Shown here: piece after piece, positions 40,908-47,813 of the stretch
Position numbering within the stretch: the first letter of the stretch is position 1
Layout of the letters: each line of letters opens with the position of its first letter
DNA from: Nocardioides daejeonensis
Lineage (GTDB): Bacteria > Actinomycetota > Actinomycetes > Propionibacteriales > Nocardioidaceae
Assembly (NCBI RefSeq): GCF_003194585.1
Contig: NZ_QHKZ01000009.1
Location: 1 to 64,000, forward strand
Direction: 5' to 3'
Length of the DNA: 64,000 nucleotides
The notes under the pieces: generated by a model
Seen by the model: only the letters and a program-made list of their open reading frames with translations
Databases searched by the model: none
Told to the model about the DNA's origin: nothing
Position numbers and translations under genes: made by a program

Positions 40908-42164
40908 TCAGCGCGCGGCGAGCCAGGTGCGGTAGCGGCGCAGCGCGCCCTGCTGGTGCAAGGTCTCCAGGGCGAGCGCGACCTGGGGGTTGGTCGACGG
41001 CCTGGTCGAGCGGCCACGACCGAGGCGTCGCAGCTGACGGCGTACCCGCGCCATGCTGGCCGCGGAGGCGATCGCCTTGTCGGTGATCGCCACCGGCGCC
41101 AGCCGTACGGCGGCTGACGCCTCGGTGCGCCAGGTGTTCGGCAGGTCCGGGTCGACCGCCAAGGCGCTGCCCATGCCGACCAGCGCGACACCGCCGGCGA
41201 GCACCTGCTCCGCGACCGGCCGACGCACGATCCCACCGGTCAGCATCAGCGACACCGGGCTGGTGGCGGCAAGCTCCTCGGCAAGGGTCAGGAAGTACGC
41301 CTCACGGGCTGCGGTGCGCTCGTCGCCGGCCTGGCCGGTCATCGCCGGCGCCTCGTAGCTGCCGCCCGAGAGCTCGACGAGGTCGACACCGAGCGGTGCG
41401 AGCATCTCGATCACCCGCGCGGCGTCGTCCGTCCCGAAGCCGCCGCGCTGGAAGTCGGCCGAGTTCAGCTTGACCGCCACGGCGAAGGTCGGAGCCACGG
41501 CAGCCCGGACCGCGCGCACGACGTCGAGCAGCAGTCGGGCACGGTTCTCGAGGGCGCCGCCCCAGGCGTCGGTGCGTCGGTTGGACAGTGGCGAGAGGAA
41601 CTGGGAGAGCAGGTAGCCGTGCGCAGCGTGGATCTCGACACCGTCGAACCCGGCCTCCTCGGCGCGCGCTGCGGTGGTGGCGAACCGCTCCACGGTGGCC
41701 ACGATCTGCGCTTCCGTCATCGCCGTCGGCTCGGCGAAGCGCTTGCTGTTGCGACCGAGGTCGACCCGCACCGCAGAAGGACCCCAGGCGACGCCCGGCA
41801 TATCGGCGCGGATCTGACGCCCAGGATGGTTGATCTGCATCCACACCCGCGCCCCTCCGCTCTTGGCGGCGCGCGCCCACCTCCGGAACGGCTCCAGTGG
41901 CGCCGCTGCGTCGAGCACGACGCCCGCGGGCCCGGTCAGCGCCTCGGCATGCACCATGACGTTGCCGGTGATCAGGAGCCCGGCGCCGCCCTTGCTCCAT
42001 CGCTCGTAGAGGCGGAAGAGCCCCTTTCCCGGAACCTGCCCACGGACAGCCATGTTCTCCTCCATCGCAGCTTTCGCCAGGCGATTGGGGAGCACCACGC
42101 CGCTGGGCAGGATGAGCGGGTCGAAGACCGGCGAAGTCGGCGCGGCTGGTGTCGTCGATGCCAC
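40908..42164 (-). CDS. Old Yellow Enzyme-family NADH:flavin oxidoreductase
   Basis: This 418-residue FMN barrel of the OYE/2,4-dienoyl-CoA reductase type shows PNRLAKAAMEENMA, WMQINHPGRQ, the substrate-anion pair in GVEIHAAHGYLLSQFLSPLSN (split by the conserved HAAH) and MLTGGIVRRP. It has no C-terminal FeS/FAD domains, so it is a single-barrel ene reductase. The start is GTG at 42162-42164 with AGGAG six bases upstream. It is divergent from a TetR regulator with two TetR-type operators between them, suggesting induction by an unsaturated carbonyl or similar ligand. Confidence 0.88.
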   Translation of the reverse strand: MASTTPAAPTSPVFDPLILPSGVVLPNRLAKAAMEENMAVRGQVPGKGLFRLYERWSKGGAGLLITGNVMVHAEALTGPAGVVLDAAAPLEPFRRWARAAKSGGARVWMQINHPGRQIRADMPGVAWGPSAVRVDLGRNSKRFAEPTAMTEAQIVATVERFATTAARAEEAGFDGVEIHAAHGYLLSQFLSPLSNRRTDAWGGALENRARLLLDVVRAVRAAVAPTFAVAVKLNSADFQRGGFGTDDAARVIEMLAPLGVDLVELSGGSYEAPAMTGQAGDERTAAREAYFLTLAEELAATSPVSLMLTGGIVRRPVAEQVLAGGVALVGMGSALAVDPDLPNTWRTEASAAVRLAPVAITDKAIASAASMARVRRQLRRLGRGRSTRPSTNPQVALALETLHQQGALRRYRTWLAAR

Positions 42165-42185
42165 AAGAAGCTCCTGAATGCGATA

Positions 42186-42202
42186 TGTTTACGTCGATAA
42201 CA
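42186..42202. promoter_or_regulatory. TetR operator copy 1
   Basis: TGTTTACGTCGATAACA fits TGT-N2-AC-N3-G-N3-ACA symmetry. It lies 22 bp upstream of the OYE start and 26 bp upstream of tetR, covering the divergent promoters. Confidence 0.65.
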
Positions 42203-42219
42203 TCGAGCGTAGGCAGGGA

Positions 42220-42236
42220 TGTAAACGGTGTCAACT
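42220..42236. promoter_or_regulatory. TetR operator copy 2, overlapping the tetR start
   Basis: TGTAAACGGTGTCAACT differs from copy 4 (42884-42900) at only a few positions. It overlaps the GTG start of tetR, as expected for autorepression. Confidence 0.65.
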
Positions 42237-42806
42237 TCCGCCCGGAGTGGCTATCATCACGGCGACCTGCGCGCAGCGGCCCTCGCCGCCGCCATGCGCA
42301 TGCTGGAAGCCGGCGAGTCGTTCTCGCTGCGCGCGGTCGCGCGAGAAGTCGGCGTCTCGGCGCCCGCCCTGTACCGACACTTCACCGACCGCGACGCCCT
42401 GGAGTCGGCCCTGGCCACCGAGGGCCTACGCGACCTGCTCGCCGACCTCACGGCCGACCAGCCGACACCGGCCACCGCCGCCGACCTGGGCGAGCTCGCG
42501 GTCGCCTATGTCGCCTTCGCCCTCCGCCGCCCCGCACTCTTCCGCGTGATGTTCACCAACGCGTGCGACGAGGGCAACGAGCAACGCGTCGAAGCCGCCG
42601 ACCAGATCCACCAGCTGCTTCAGGCGGCCATGCAGCTCGTCTTCCCGGCCGGCGACCCGAGCGCCCTCGCCGACGCCGGCTGGGCCTTCGCCCACGGCAT
42701 GGCCAACCTCTACATGGACGGCAAGCTCGCGGCCGCATCGAACAAGGAGGTCGCCCAGCACGTCCGCTCCGCGTTCGCGGCGATCCTGGCGATCCGCGAC
42801 TCCTGA
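42228..42806 (+). CDS. TetR-family regulator with four matching operators nearby
   Basis: This 192-residue TetR protein begins SARSGYHHGDLRAAAL, the YHHGDL motif of the AcrR-like subgroup. The recognition helix follows in EVGVSAPALYRHFTDRDAL, and the C-terminal domain resembles TetR_C_33-type ligand domains (RPALFRVMF, GWAFAHGMANLY). It starts with GTG at 42228. Operators at 42186-42236 and 42846-42900 flank the gene on both sides. They indicate control of the divergent OYE gene, itself, and the downstream decarboxylase-like/DJ-1 genes. Confidence 0.9.
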   Translation: MSTSARSGYHHGDLRAAALAAAMRMLEAGESFSLRAVAREVGVSAPALYRHFTDRDALESALATEGLRDLLADLTADQPTPATAADLGELAVAYVAFALRRPALFRVMFTNACDEGNEQRVEAADQIHQLLQAAMQLVFPAGDPSALADAGWAFAHGMANLYMDGKLAAASNKEVAQHVRSAFAAILAIRDS

Positions 42807-42845
42807 CCCGCCCGTCCGCGCCGTGGCGCGCACCACGACACACGG

Positions 42846-42900
42846 TGTTGACGGCGTTTACATTCTGCTCATAGCATCAGCAATGTAAACGCCGTCAACA
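42846..42900. promoter_or_regulatory. Paired TetR operators (copies 3 and 4) in a 19-bp-arm inverted repeat
   Basis: Arms 42846-42864 (TGTTGACGGCGTTTACATT) and 42882-42900 are perfectly complementary over 19 bp with 17 bases between. Each arm is itself a 17-bp quasi-palindrome of the same type as copies 1 and 2. The pair ends 14 bp before the GTG of the decarboxylase-like gene. Confidence 0.75.
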
Positions 42901-42914
42901 TATCGGGAGCGCTC

Positions 42915-43838
42915 GTGACCGCATCCACAGACCGGACCCACCCCATGGTCACCGTCGACCTCGGCGGGCGAGCCGTCGCCGTACCCGCGGGGGGTCTGTA
43001 CGACCGCTACCGCATGGAGACCGATCTCGACGCCGTCGCAGCTGACCCTCAAGTGAGCAGCGTCGATTTCTTCCGGCCGTTGCCGAAGACACGCGTCGAC
43101 TCCCCCGTCGGCCCGACCCTCTCCCCGAACTTCTACTACCGGATCTCCACCGCGCGCCTCACCATGCTGGCGCCGAGCCGTTCCCTGCGTGCGCAGCTTC
43201 CCCGCGAGCTGGCTCCCCTCGAGGTCGCGCCCGGCTTCGGCCTCTTCTCCGTGATGTTCTTCCGGTACGACGTGTGCGACATCGACTTCTACACAGAGGC
43301 GGCAGTCGGCATCGCCGTGAAGCCGGCCCGGCATGGCAACCTCGGCATGGTCGACACCGTGGCGGCGCTGAAGAACGAGCACCTCCACACCTATGTGCTG
43401 TCGTTGCCGGTCAGCAGCGAGATCGCCCAGGTGCGCGGCCACGACGGGTACGGGTTCCCGAAGTGGGTCGCCGATGTCGACGCCGACATCGATACGGGCC
43501 GGGTCGCCGCCCAGGTCGCCAACGACAGCGGCGGCACCGACATCGCTCTGTCGACGGCGACTCCCACGCCGCGCAGTCATCGCAGCGGCGAGCTCGTCAC
43601 CGCCCTGACGTCGTACACCACGATCGACGGGGCGTGGCACGCGACCTTCAGCCAGACGAACGTGCTCGCCACCGGCACGAAGCGCCTCCCCCGAGGCGTG
43701 GACCTCACGCTCGGGTCGGGTCGTATGGCCGACGACGTACGCTCGCTGGCACCGATCAGGACCGTCCAGCTCGACGTTGTCACCGAAGGGCAGCTGGCCC
43801 TGCACATGCCCGTCCCGACCTCGATCCAGGCAAGGTGA
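42915..43838 (+). CDS. Acetoacetate decarboxylase-family protein
   Basis: This 307-residue protein of the acetoacetate decarboxylase-like fold carries the motif GHDGYGFPKWVADVD, in which GFPK is typical of the family, and VMFFRYDVCDIDFYTEA. The catalytic Lys pair of true acetoacetate decarboxylase (EKK) is not obvious, so the reaction may be a Schiff-base aldol or hydrolase step instead. The GTG start at 42915 follows CGGGAGCG. It is in one operon with the DJ-1-family gene (5-bp gap) and sits under TetR operators. Confidence 0.75.
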   Translation: MTASTDRTHPMVTVDLGGRAVAVPAGGLYDRYRMETDLDAVAADPQVSSVDFFRPLPKTRVDSPVGPTLSPNFYYRISTARLTMLAPSRSLRAQLPRELAPLEVAPGFGLFSVMFFRYDVCDIDFYTEAAVGIAVKPARHGNLGMVDTVAALKNEHLHTYVLSLPVSSEIAQVRGHDGYGFPKWVADVDADIDTGRVAAQVANDSGGTDIALSTATPTPRSHRSGELVTALTSYTTIDGAWHATFSQTNVLATGTKRLPRGVDLTLGSGRMADDVRSLAPIRTVQLDVVTEGQLALHMPVPTSIQAR

Positions 43839-43843
43839 TCACC

Positions 43844-44536
43844 ATGACCAAGCGCGTCCTGCACGTCGTCACGAACGTCGGACACTACGACGATCCGTCG
43901 CACCCGACCGGACTGTGGCTCTCCGAACTGACCCACGCCTGGCACGTCTTCGCCGGGGCCGGCTACGACCAGGCGTTGGTCAGCCCCGCCGGGGGCTCGG
44001 TTCCCCTGGAACCGCGTGCCCTGAAGTTCCCCAACTACGACAAGACGGCCAAGGCGTGGCGGAGCGACCCGGCGAAGATGGCGCTCCTGGAGCACACCGC
44101 CAGTCCCGACCAGGTCGATCCTGCCGACTATGACGCGATCTTCTTCACCGGCGGCCACGCGGTGATGTACGACTTCCTCGACAGCGAGGGCCTGCAGCTC
44201 ATCACCCGCGAGCTCTTCGAGCGCGGAGCGATCGTCTCCTCCGTCTGCCACGGCTACTGCGGCCTTCTCAACACCACCCTCTCCGACGGCAGCTACCTGA
44301 TCGCGGGCCGTCGGATGACCGGCTTCGCCTGGCGCGAGGAGGAGCTCGCCGGCGTCGCCAAGCTCGTCCCCTACAACGCCGAGCAGATCGCGAAGGAACG
44401 CGGTGCCCGCTACGAGAAGGCCCGGCTGCCGTTCGTCTCCCACGTGGTGGCTGAGGGCAACCTCGTCACGGGCCAGAACCCAGGCTCCGCCAAGGCGACC
44501 GCGAAGCACGTGGCGGCGGCGCTCACCACGCGATGA
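43844..44536 (+). CDS. DJ-1/PfpI-superfamily protein, Hsp31/glyoxalase III-like
   Basis: This 230-residue DJ-1 superfamily protein has the nucleophile elbow IVSSVCHGYCGLL (Cys135, followed by His), FFTGGHAVMYDF and WLSELTHAWHVF, where the Glu after Ser-Leu fits the family's conserved acid. This arrangement matches Hsp31/type 1 glutamine amidotransferase-like proteins, which detoxify methylglyoxal or repair glycation. Together with the OYE and TetR genes it suggests a carbonyl-stress response. Confidence 0.85.
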   Translation: MTKRVLHVVTNVGHYDDPSHPTGLWLSELTHAWHVFAGAGYDQALVSPAGGSVPLEPRALKFPNYDKTAKAWRSDPAKMALLEHTASPDQVDPADYDAIFFTGGHAVMYDFLDSEGLQLITRELFERGAIVSSVCHGYCGLLNTTLSDGSYLIAGRRMTGFAWREEELAGVAKLVPYNAEQIAKERGARYEKARLPFVSHVVAEGNLVTGQNPGSAKATAKHVAAALTTR

Positions 44537-44578
44537 ACCATCCCATCCGGCACCGGGCCCGCCTCCGAATGCACCACG

Positions 44579-45214
44579 ATGTCTGAGATCCGTCCGCTAT
44601 TCACCGATGTCCTGCTGCCGGAGGACCCCAGCGGCCTGGTGCTACTCCTGCACGGGGGCGCCCAGCAGGGCGCTCGGCCGGTCGACGCCCGCAGCCTCTC
44701 CTGGCGTCGTGGCCGCGCACTCGCCCGGCGGCTCCACCCTCGGCTGGCTGCCGAAGGGATCGGGACCGTCCTGCTCCGCTACCGGGTGAAGGGCTGGAAC
44801 GCAGCCACCGGAGTCCCGCCCGCGCCCGTCGAAGACGCGCGGTGGGCACTGGCGCAGCTCGAGCAGGAGTTCGGCCTCCCGGTCGCGATCCTGGGGCATT
44901 CGATGGGCGCACGCACCGGCGTCGCGGTCGCCGATCATCCGTGCGTGCGCGGCGTCGTCGCGCTCGCGCCGTGGCTCCCCGCGGACGAGCCGGTCGGTCG
45001 GCTCCACGGCAAGGTGCTCCGTGCAGCCCACGGCCGCCACGACCGGATCACCTCTGCTCGCGCGACCCGGGCGTTCGTGGAGAGGGCGAGCCACATCGCC
45101 GATGCCCGGTATACCGACATGGGACCCGTCGGGCACTATCTGCTGCGCGACATCGGGCGGTGGCACGACGTCGCAATCGCCGGCATACGGGAGACTCTCG
45201 TCCGGACGACCTGA
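44579..45214 (+). CDS. Alpha/beta hydrolase, dienelactone hydrolase-like
   Basis: This 211-residue hydrolase shows VLLLHGGAQQG (oxyanion region), the nucleophile elbow AILGHSMGARTG (Ser about 115) and a late His in MGPVGHYLLRD. Small size and pattern resemble KANL3/Tex30-type or dienelactone hydrolase-like proteins. The ATG at 44579 is the first plausible start. It follows the DJ-1-family gene by 42 bp. The substrate is unknown. Confidence 0.78.
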   Translation: MSEIRPLFTDVLLPEDPSGLVLLLHGGAQQGARPVDARSLSWRRGRALARRLHPRLAAEGIGTVLLRYRVKGWNAATGVPPAPVEDARWALAQLEQEFGLPVAILGHSMGARTGVAVADHPCVRGVVALAPWLPADEPVGRLHGKVLRAAHGRHDRITSARATRAFVERASHIADARYTDMGPVGHYLLRDIGRWHDVAIAGIRETLVRTT

Positions 45215-45311
45215 GACCTCTCCAGCACGGGTAGCGTCGGGATCGTGTCGCCCCGTGCCCGTGCCCCGTTCTCCGCCACACCTCTCCCGCACGCTCTCGC
45301 GGGGCATCGCC

Positions 45312-45809
45312 ATGACTGAGGTCACCGTCGCCCTCGGAGACATCACCACCGAGCATGTCGACGCCATCGTCAACGCCGCCAACAACCGGATGCGCGGCGG
45401 AGGCGGCGTCGACGGAGCGATCCACCGAGCCGGCGGACCGGAGCTCCTCGCAGACTGCGTACGGCGCTTCCCCCGTGGCCTGGCCACCGGCGACGCCGGA
45501 TGGACCACCGCCGGGGCGCTTCCTGCTCGCTGGGTGATCCACACCGTCGGCCCGAACCACCGCGCAGGCCAGACCGATCGTCACCTACTCGTCTCCTGCT
45601 ACCAACGCAGCCTGGAAGTCGCCGACGAGCTCGGCGCGGAGACCATCGCGTTTCCCCTCATCAGCGCCGGCGTCTACGGCTGGCCCCTCCAGGACGCGAT
45701 CCGCACCGCCGTCGAGACGTCGCGCACGACCGACTCGCGCGTTCGGGAGGCGCGGATCGTCGCCTTCGACACGACGGCGCTGTCGGCCGTTGACGCTCTC
45801 CTGCACTGA
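45312..45809 (+). CDS. Macrodomain protein, O-acetyl-ADP-ribose deacetylase-like
   Basis: This 165-residue single macrodomain binds ADP-ribose. It has the motifs GDITTEHVDAIVNAANN, GGGGVDGAIHRAGG, WVIHTVGPN and AFPLISAGVYGWP, closely resembling E. coli YmdB. Members remove ADP-ribose from Asp/Glu or deacetylate O-acetyl-ADP-ribose. The ATG at 45312 begins MTEVTVALGDIT. It is convergent with the amidase gene; a GGCCGG-rich inverted repeat around 45812-45826 lies between. Confidence 0.92.
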   Translation: MTEVTVALGDITTEHVDAIVNAANNRMRGGGGVDGAIHRAGGPELLADCVRRFPRGLATGDAGWTTAGALPARWVIHTVGPNHRAGQTDRHLLVSCYQRSLEVADELGAETIAFPLISAGVYGWPLQDAIRTAVETSRTTDSRVREARIVAFDTTALSAVDALLH

Positions 45810-45842
45810 GGCCGGTCCCGGCCACGGCCGGCACGCTTTCCC

Positions 45843-47210
45843 TCAGAGCGGCGGTCGAGCCAGATGGTGATCAGTTCGCTCCTGAAAGGCGGCAGCCACG
45901 TTCAGCACCGCCGCATCACGCCCTGCGGGACCGGCGATCTGCAGGGAGAGCGGCATGCCGCCGGCAGTCGGAGCGATCGGCACCGCTGCGGTCGGATTCC
46001 CCACCGTGGCCCAGTAGGGCGTGTGCAGTGAGCCGAAGACCAGGGACTGATCGCCCTCGAGCAGGTCACGGAGCGTGGGCGCACCGACGGTGGCCATCGG
46101 GCTGAGATGGAAGTCGACCTGCTCGAAGAGCTCACTGGTCTCCTGCCAGGACCGAGCACGCACACGCTGTGCCTGGACATAGTCCGGCCCCGAGTAGGCC
46201 AAGCCTCCGCTCAACAGCTGGCGGGTGGAGCGCCCGTAGTCGTGCCACCGCTCCCGCAGGCCGGGCAGGTGGTAGGCCAGTCCCTCGCTCAGCATGATCA
46301 CGTAGTTGGCGGCTGTCACCTCGACATAACGGGGCAGAGCGCACTCGACGATCTCGGCGCCGGCCTCGGCGAAGACTGCCAGCGCCTGCTCGAACGCCTC
46401 TGGCTGACCGTCGTCGGTTGCCGCCGTCATTCCGGCGAGGCGGTCGACCCCGATCCGGAGTCCGGCAAGGTCGGTGCTCGACGCAACCGGGTCGGTGGGG
46501 TTCGGCGACCGAATCGCATCGAGGATCGCGCGGCAGTCGGCGGCAGTACGCGCCATCGGACCGATGCTGTCGAAGGACCAGGCGAGCGGGAGGCACCCAT
46601 CGGAACTCACCGCCCCCAGCGTGGTCTTCAGGCCGGTGACACCGCAGAACCCGGCCGGGATCCGCACACTTCCTCCCGTGTCGGTGCCGATCGCCCCCAA
46701 CGCCAGACCGGCAGCGACCGCACTCGCGCTCCCGGCGCTGGAACCGCCTGCCCAGCGCTCGAGATCCCAGGGGTTGCGCGGGACCGGAAAGGGCTTCTCG
46801 GGATCGGGGAAACCGGCGGCGTACTCGCTCAAGGTCGTCTTCCCGGTGATGATGGCACCGGCTTCACGCAGGCGGGCCACGACCTCGGCGTCCCTCCCCT
46901 GACCCCACGACGGATCCTGGGCGGAGCTCTGGGCGGTGGTCGGGCCCTCGCGCGTGGTCAGGATGTCCTTGATGGCGATGGGAATGCCGTGGAGTGGTCC
47001 GCGGTCCCGCCCGTTGGCGAGCTCTGCATCGGCCTGGGCCGCAGCGCTTCGTGCCTCGTCGTCGAAGCGCGTGATGAAGGCCCCGAGCCGATCGTCTACG
47101 GCCTCGGCGCGCGCGATGGCCGCCTCGATCAGCGCAGCCGAGCTGACCTCACTCCGGCGGATCGCCGCAGCAGCCCCGAGGATGGTCTCGGGCAACCGGT
47201 CAGGCATCAC
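45843..47210 (-). CDS. Amidase, AtzE/GatA-like
   Basis: This 455-residue amidase signature enzyme has Lys81 in IPIAIKDI, the cis-Ser in WAGGSSAGSAS (Ser157) and the nucleophile Ser181 in GTDTGGSVRIPA. The small gene immediately upstream overlaps by 11 bp and encodes an AtzG-like protein, which pairs with AtzE-type amidases. AtzE hydrolyses 1-carboxybiuret in cyanurate breakdown. An AtzD-family enzyme is encoded 42 kb away in this window, but a functional link is only an inference. Confidence 0.85.
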   Translation of the reverse strand: MMPDRLPETILGAAAAIRRSEVSSAALIEAAIARAEAVDDRLGAFITRFDDEARSAAAQADAELANGRDRGPLHGIPIAIKDILTTREGPTTAQSSAQDPSWGQGRDAEVVARLREAGAIITGKTTLSEYAAGFPDPEKPFPVPRNPWDLERWAGGSSAGSASAVAAGLALGAIGTDTGGSVRIPAGFCGVTGLKTTLGAVSSDGCLPLAWSFDSIGPMARTAADCRAILDAIRSPNPTDPVASSTDLAGLRIGVDRLAGMTAATDDGQPEAFEQALAVFAEAGAEIVECALPRYVEVTAANYVIMLSEGLAYHLPGLRERWHDYGRSTRQLLSGGLAYSGPDYVQAQRVRARSWQETSELFEQVDFHLSPMATVGAPTLRDLLEGDQSLVFGSLHTPYWATVGNPTAAVPIAPTAGGMPLSLQIAGPAGRDAAVLNVAAAFQERTDHHLARPPL

Positions 47211-47379
47211 GATCGCTCCTCAGACCACCGTGCGGCGCAGCAGGTGGCGGCGGTAGAGCCTCCCCTGCGTAGAGCGCTGATGCCAGAGCCCGTGATCCCT
47301 CGATCCAGGCCACGATGCTCTCGATCTCGTCATCAGGGACATCGAGGCCGGCGGCGGTCAACAGGTCACGAGTGGCCAT
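47200..47379 (-). CDS. Small AtzG-like (DUF4089-type) amidase partner
   Basis: This 59-residue protein begins MATRDLLTAAGLDVPDDEI and continues ESIVAWIEGSRALASALYA, a two-helix pattern like AtzG/GatC-type subunits that stabilise GatA-like amidases. A Pro-rich tail follows. GGAGG sits five bases before the ATG at 47379; a longer form from 47397 is possible. It overlaps the amidase gene by 11 bp, indicating coupled synthesis. Confidence 0.65.
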   Translation of the reverse strand: MATRDLLTAAGLDVPDDEIESIVAWIEGSRALASALYAGEALPPPPAAPHGGLRSDRDA

Positions 47380-47813
47380 GGCTACCTCCAGGTACATACC
47401 AACTAGAAGGAATGTAGAGCACTGGCGAGCATCTGACTAGACGGGCCGGCCATTCACCACCAGCGACCGAGATTTCCGCTGAAACATGTTGCACCCGTCT
47501 GGCGCCGCTGCTAGAAATGGGCCTGGCTGCGCCATCTTTGCGGTCGTTAAGACGGCGATCGCAAAGATCGTCAAGACAGAGAGTCGCCTCGGACCTCTCC
47601 CCTTGTAGAGGAGCCCCGGTGAATCCTGTTTCTCGCTGTTCTGTCGGACAGCGCAGCGTTGGTCACTTCTCGTTGTCCGCGTGATGCCTCCGAGTCTTCG
47701 AGCGTCGCGGCAACCGACCTGTTCCTGATGCCCCGGGCCGGCGTCGGCATCGGCATCGGCATCGGCATCGGCCAGTAGTTCCTGCCCCTGCAATCCCCAG
47801 GAGTGTGCTTCAC
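47380..47813. other. 434-bp intergenic region
   Basis: This divergent region between the AtzG-like gene and a secreted-protein gene holds promoters that I cannot place. It contains an uninterrupted but compositionally odd minus-strand frame, which I do not accept as a gene, and a TCGGCA hexanucleotide repeat (47744-47773). AGGAG at 47801-47805 belongs to the secreted-protein gene. Confidence 0.5.
47744..47773. repeat. TCGGCA hexanucleotide tandem repeat
   Basis: Four perfect copies of TCGGCA and one variant copy lie 41-70 bp before the secreted-protein start. A simple-sequence repeat in a 5' leader could vary in length by slippage and alter expression. Confidence 0.75.
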
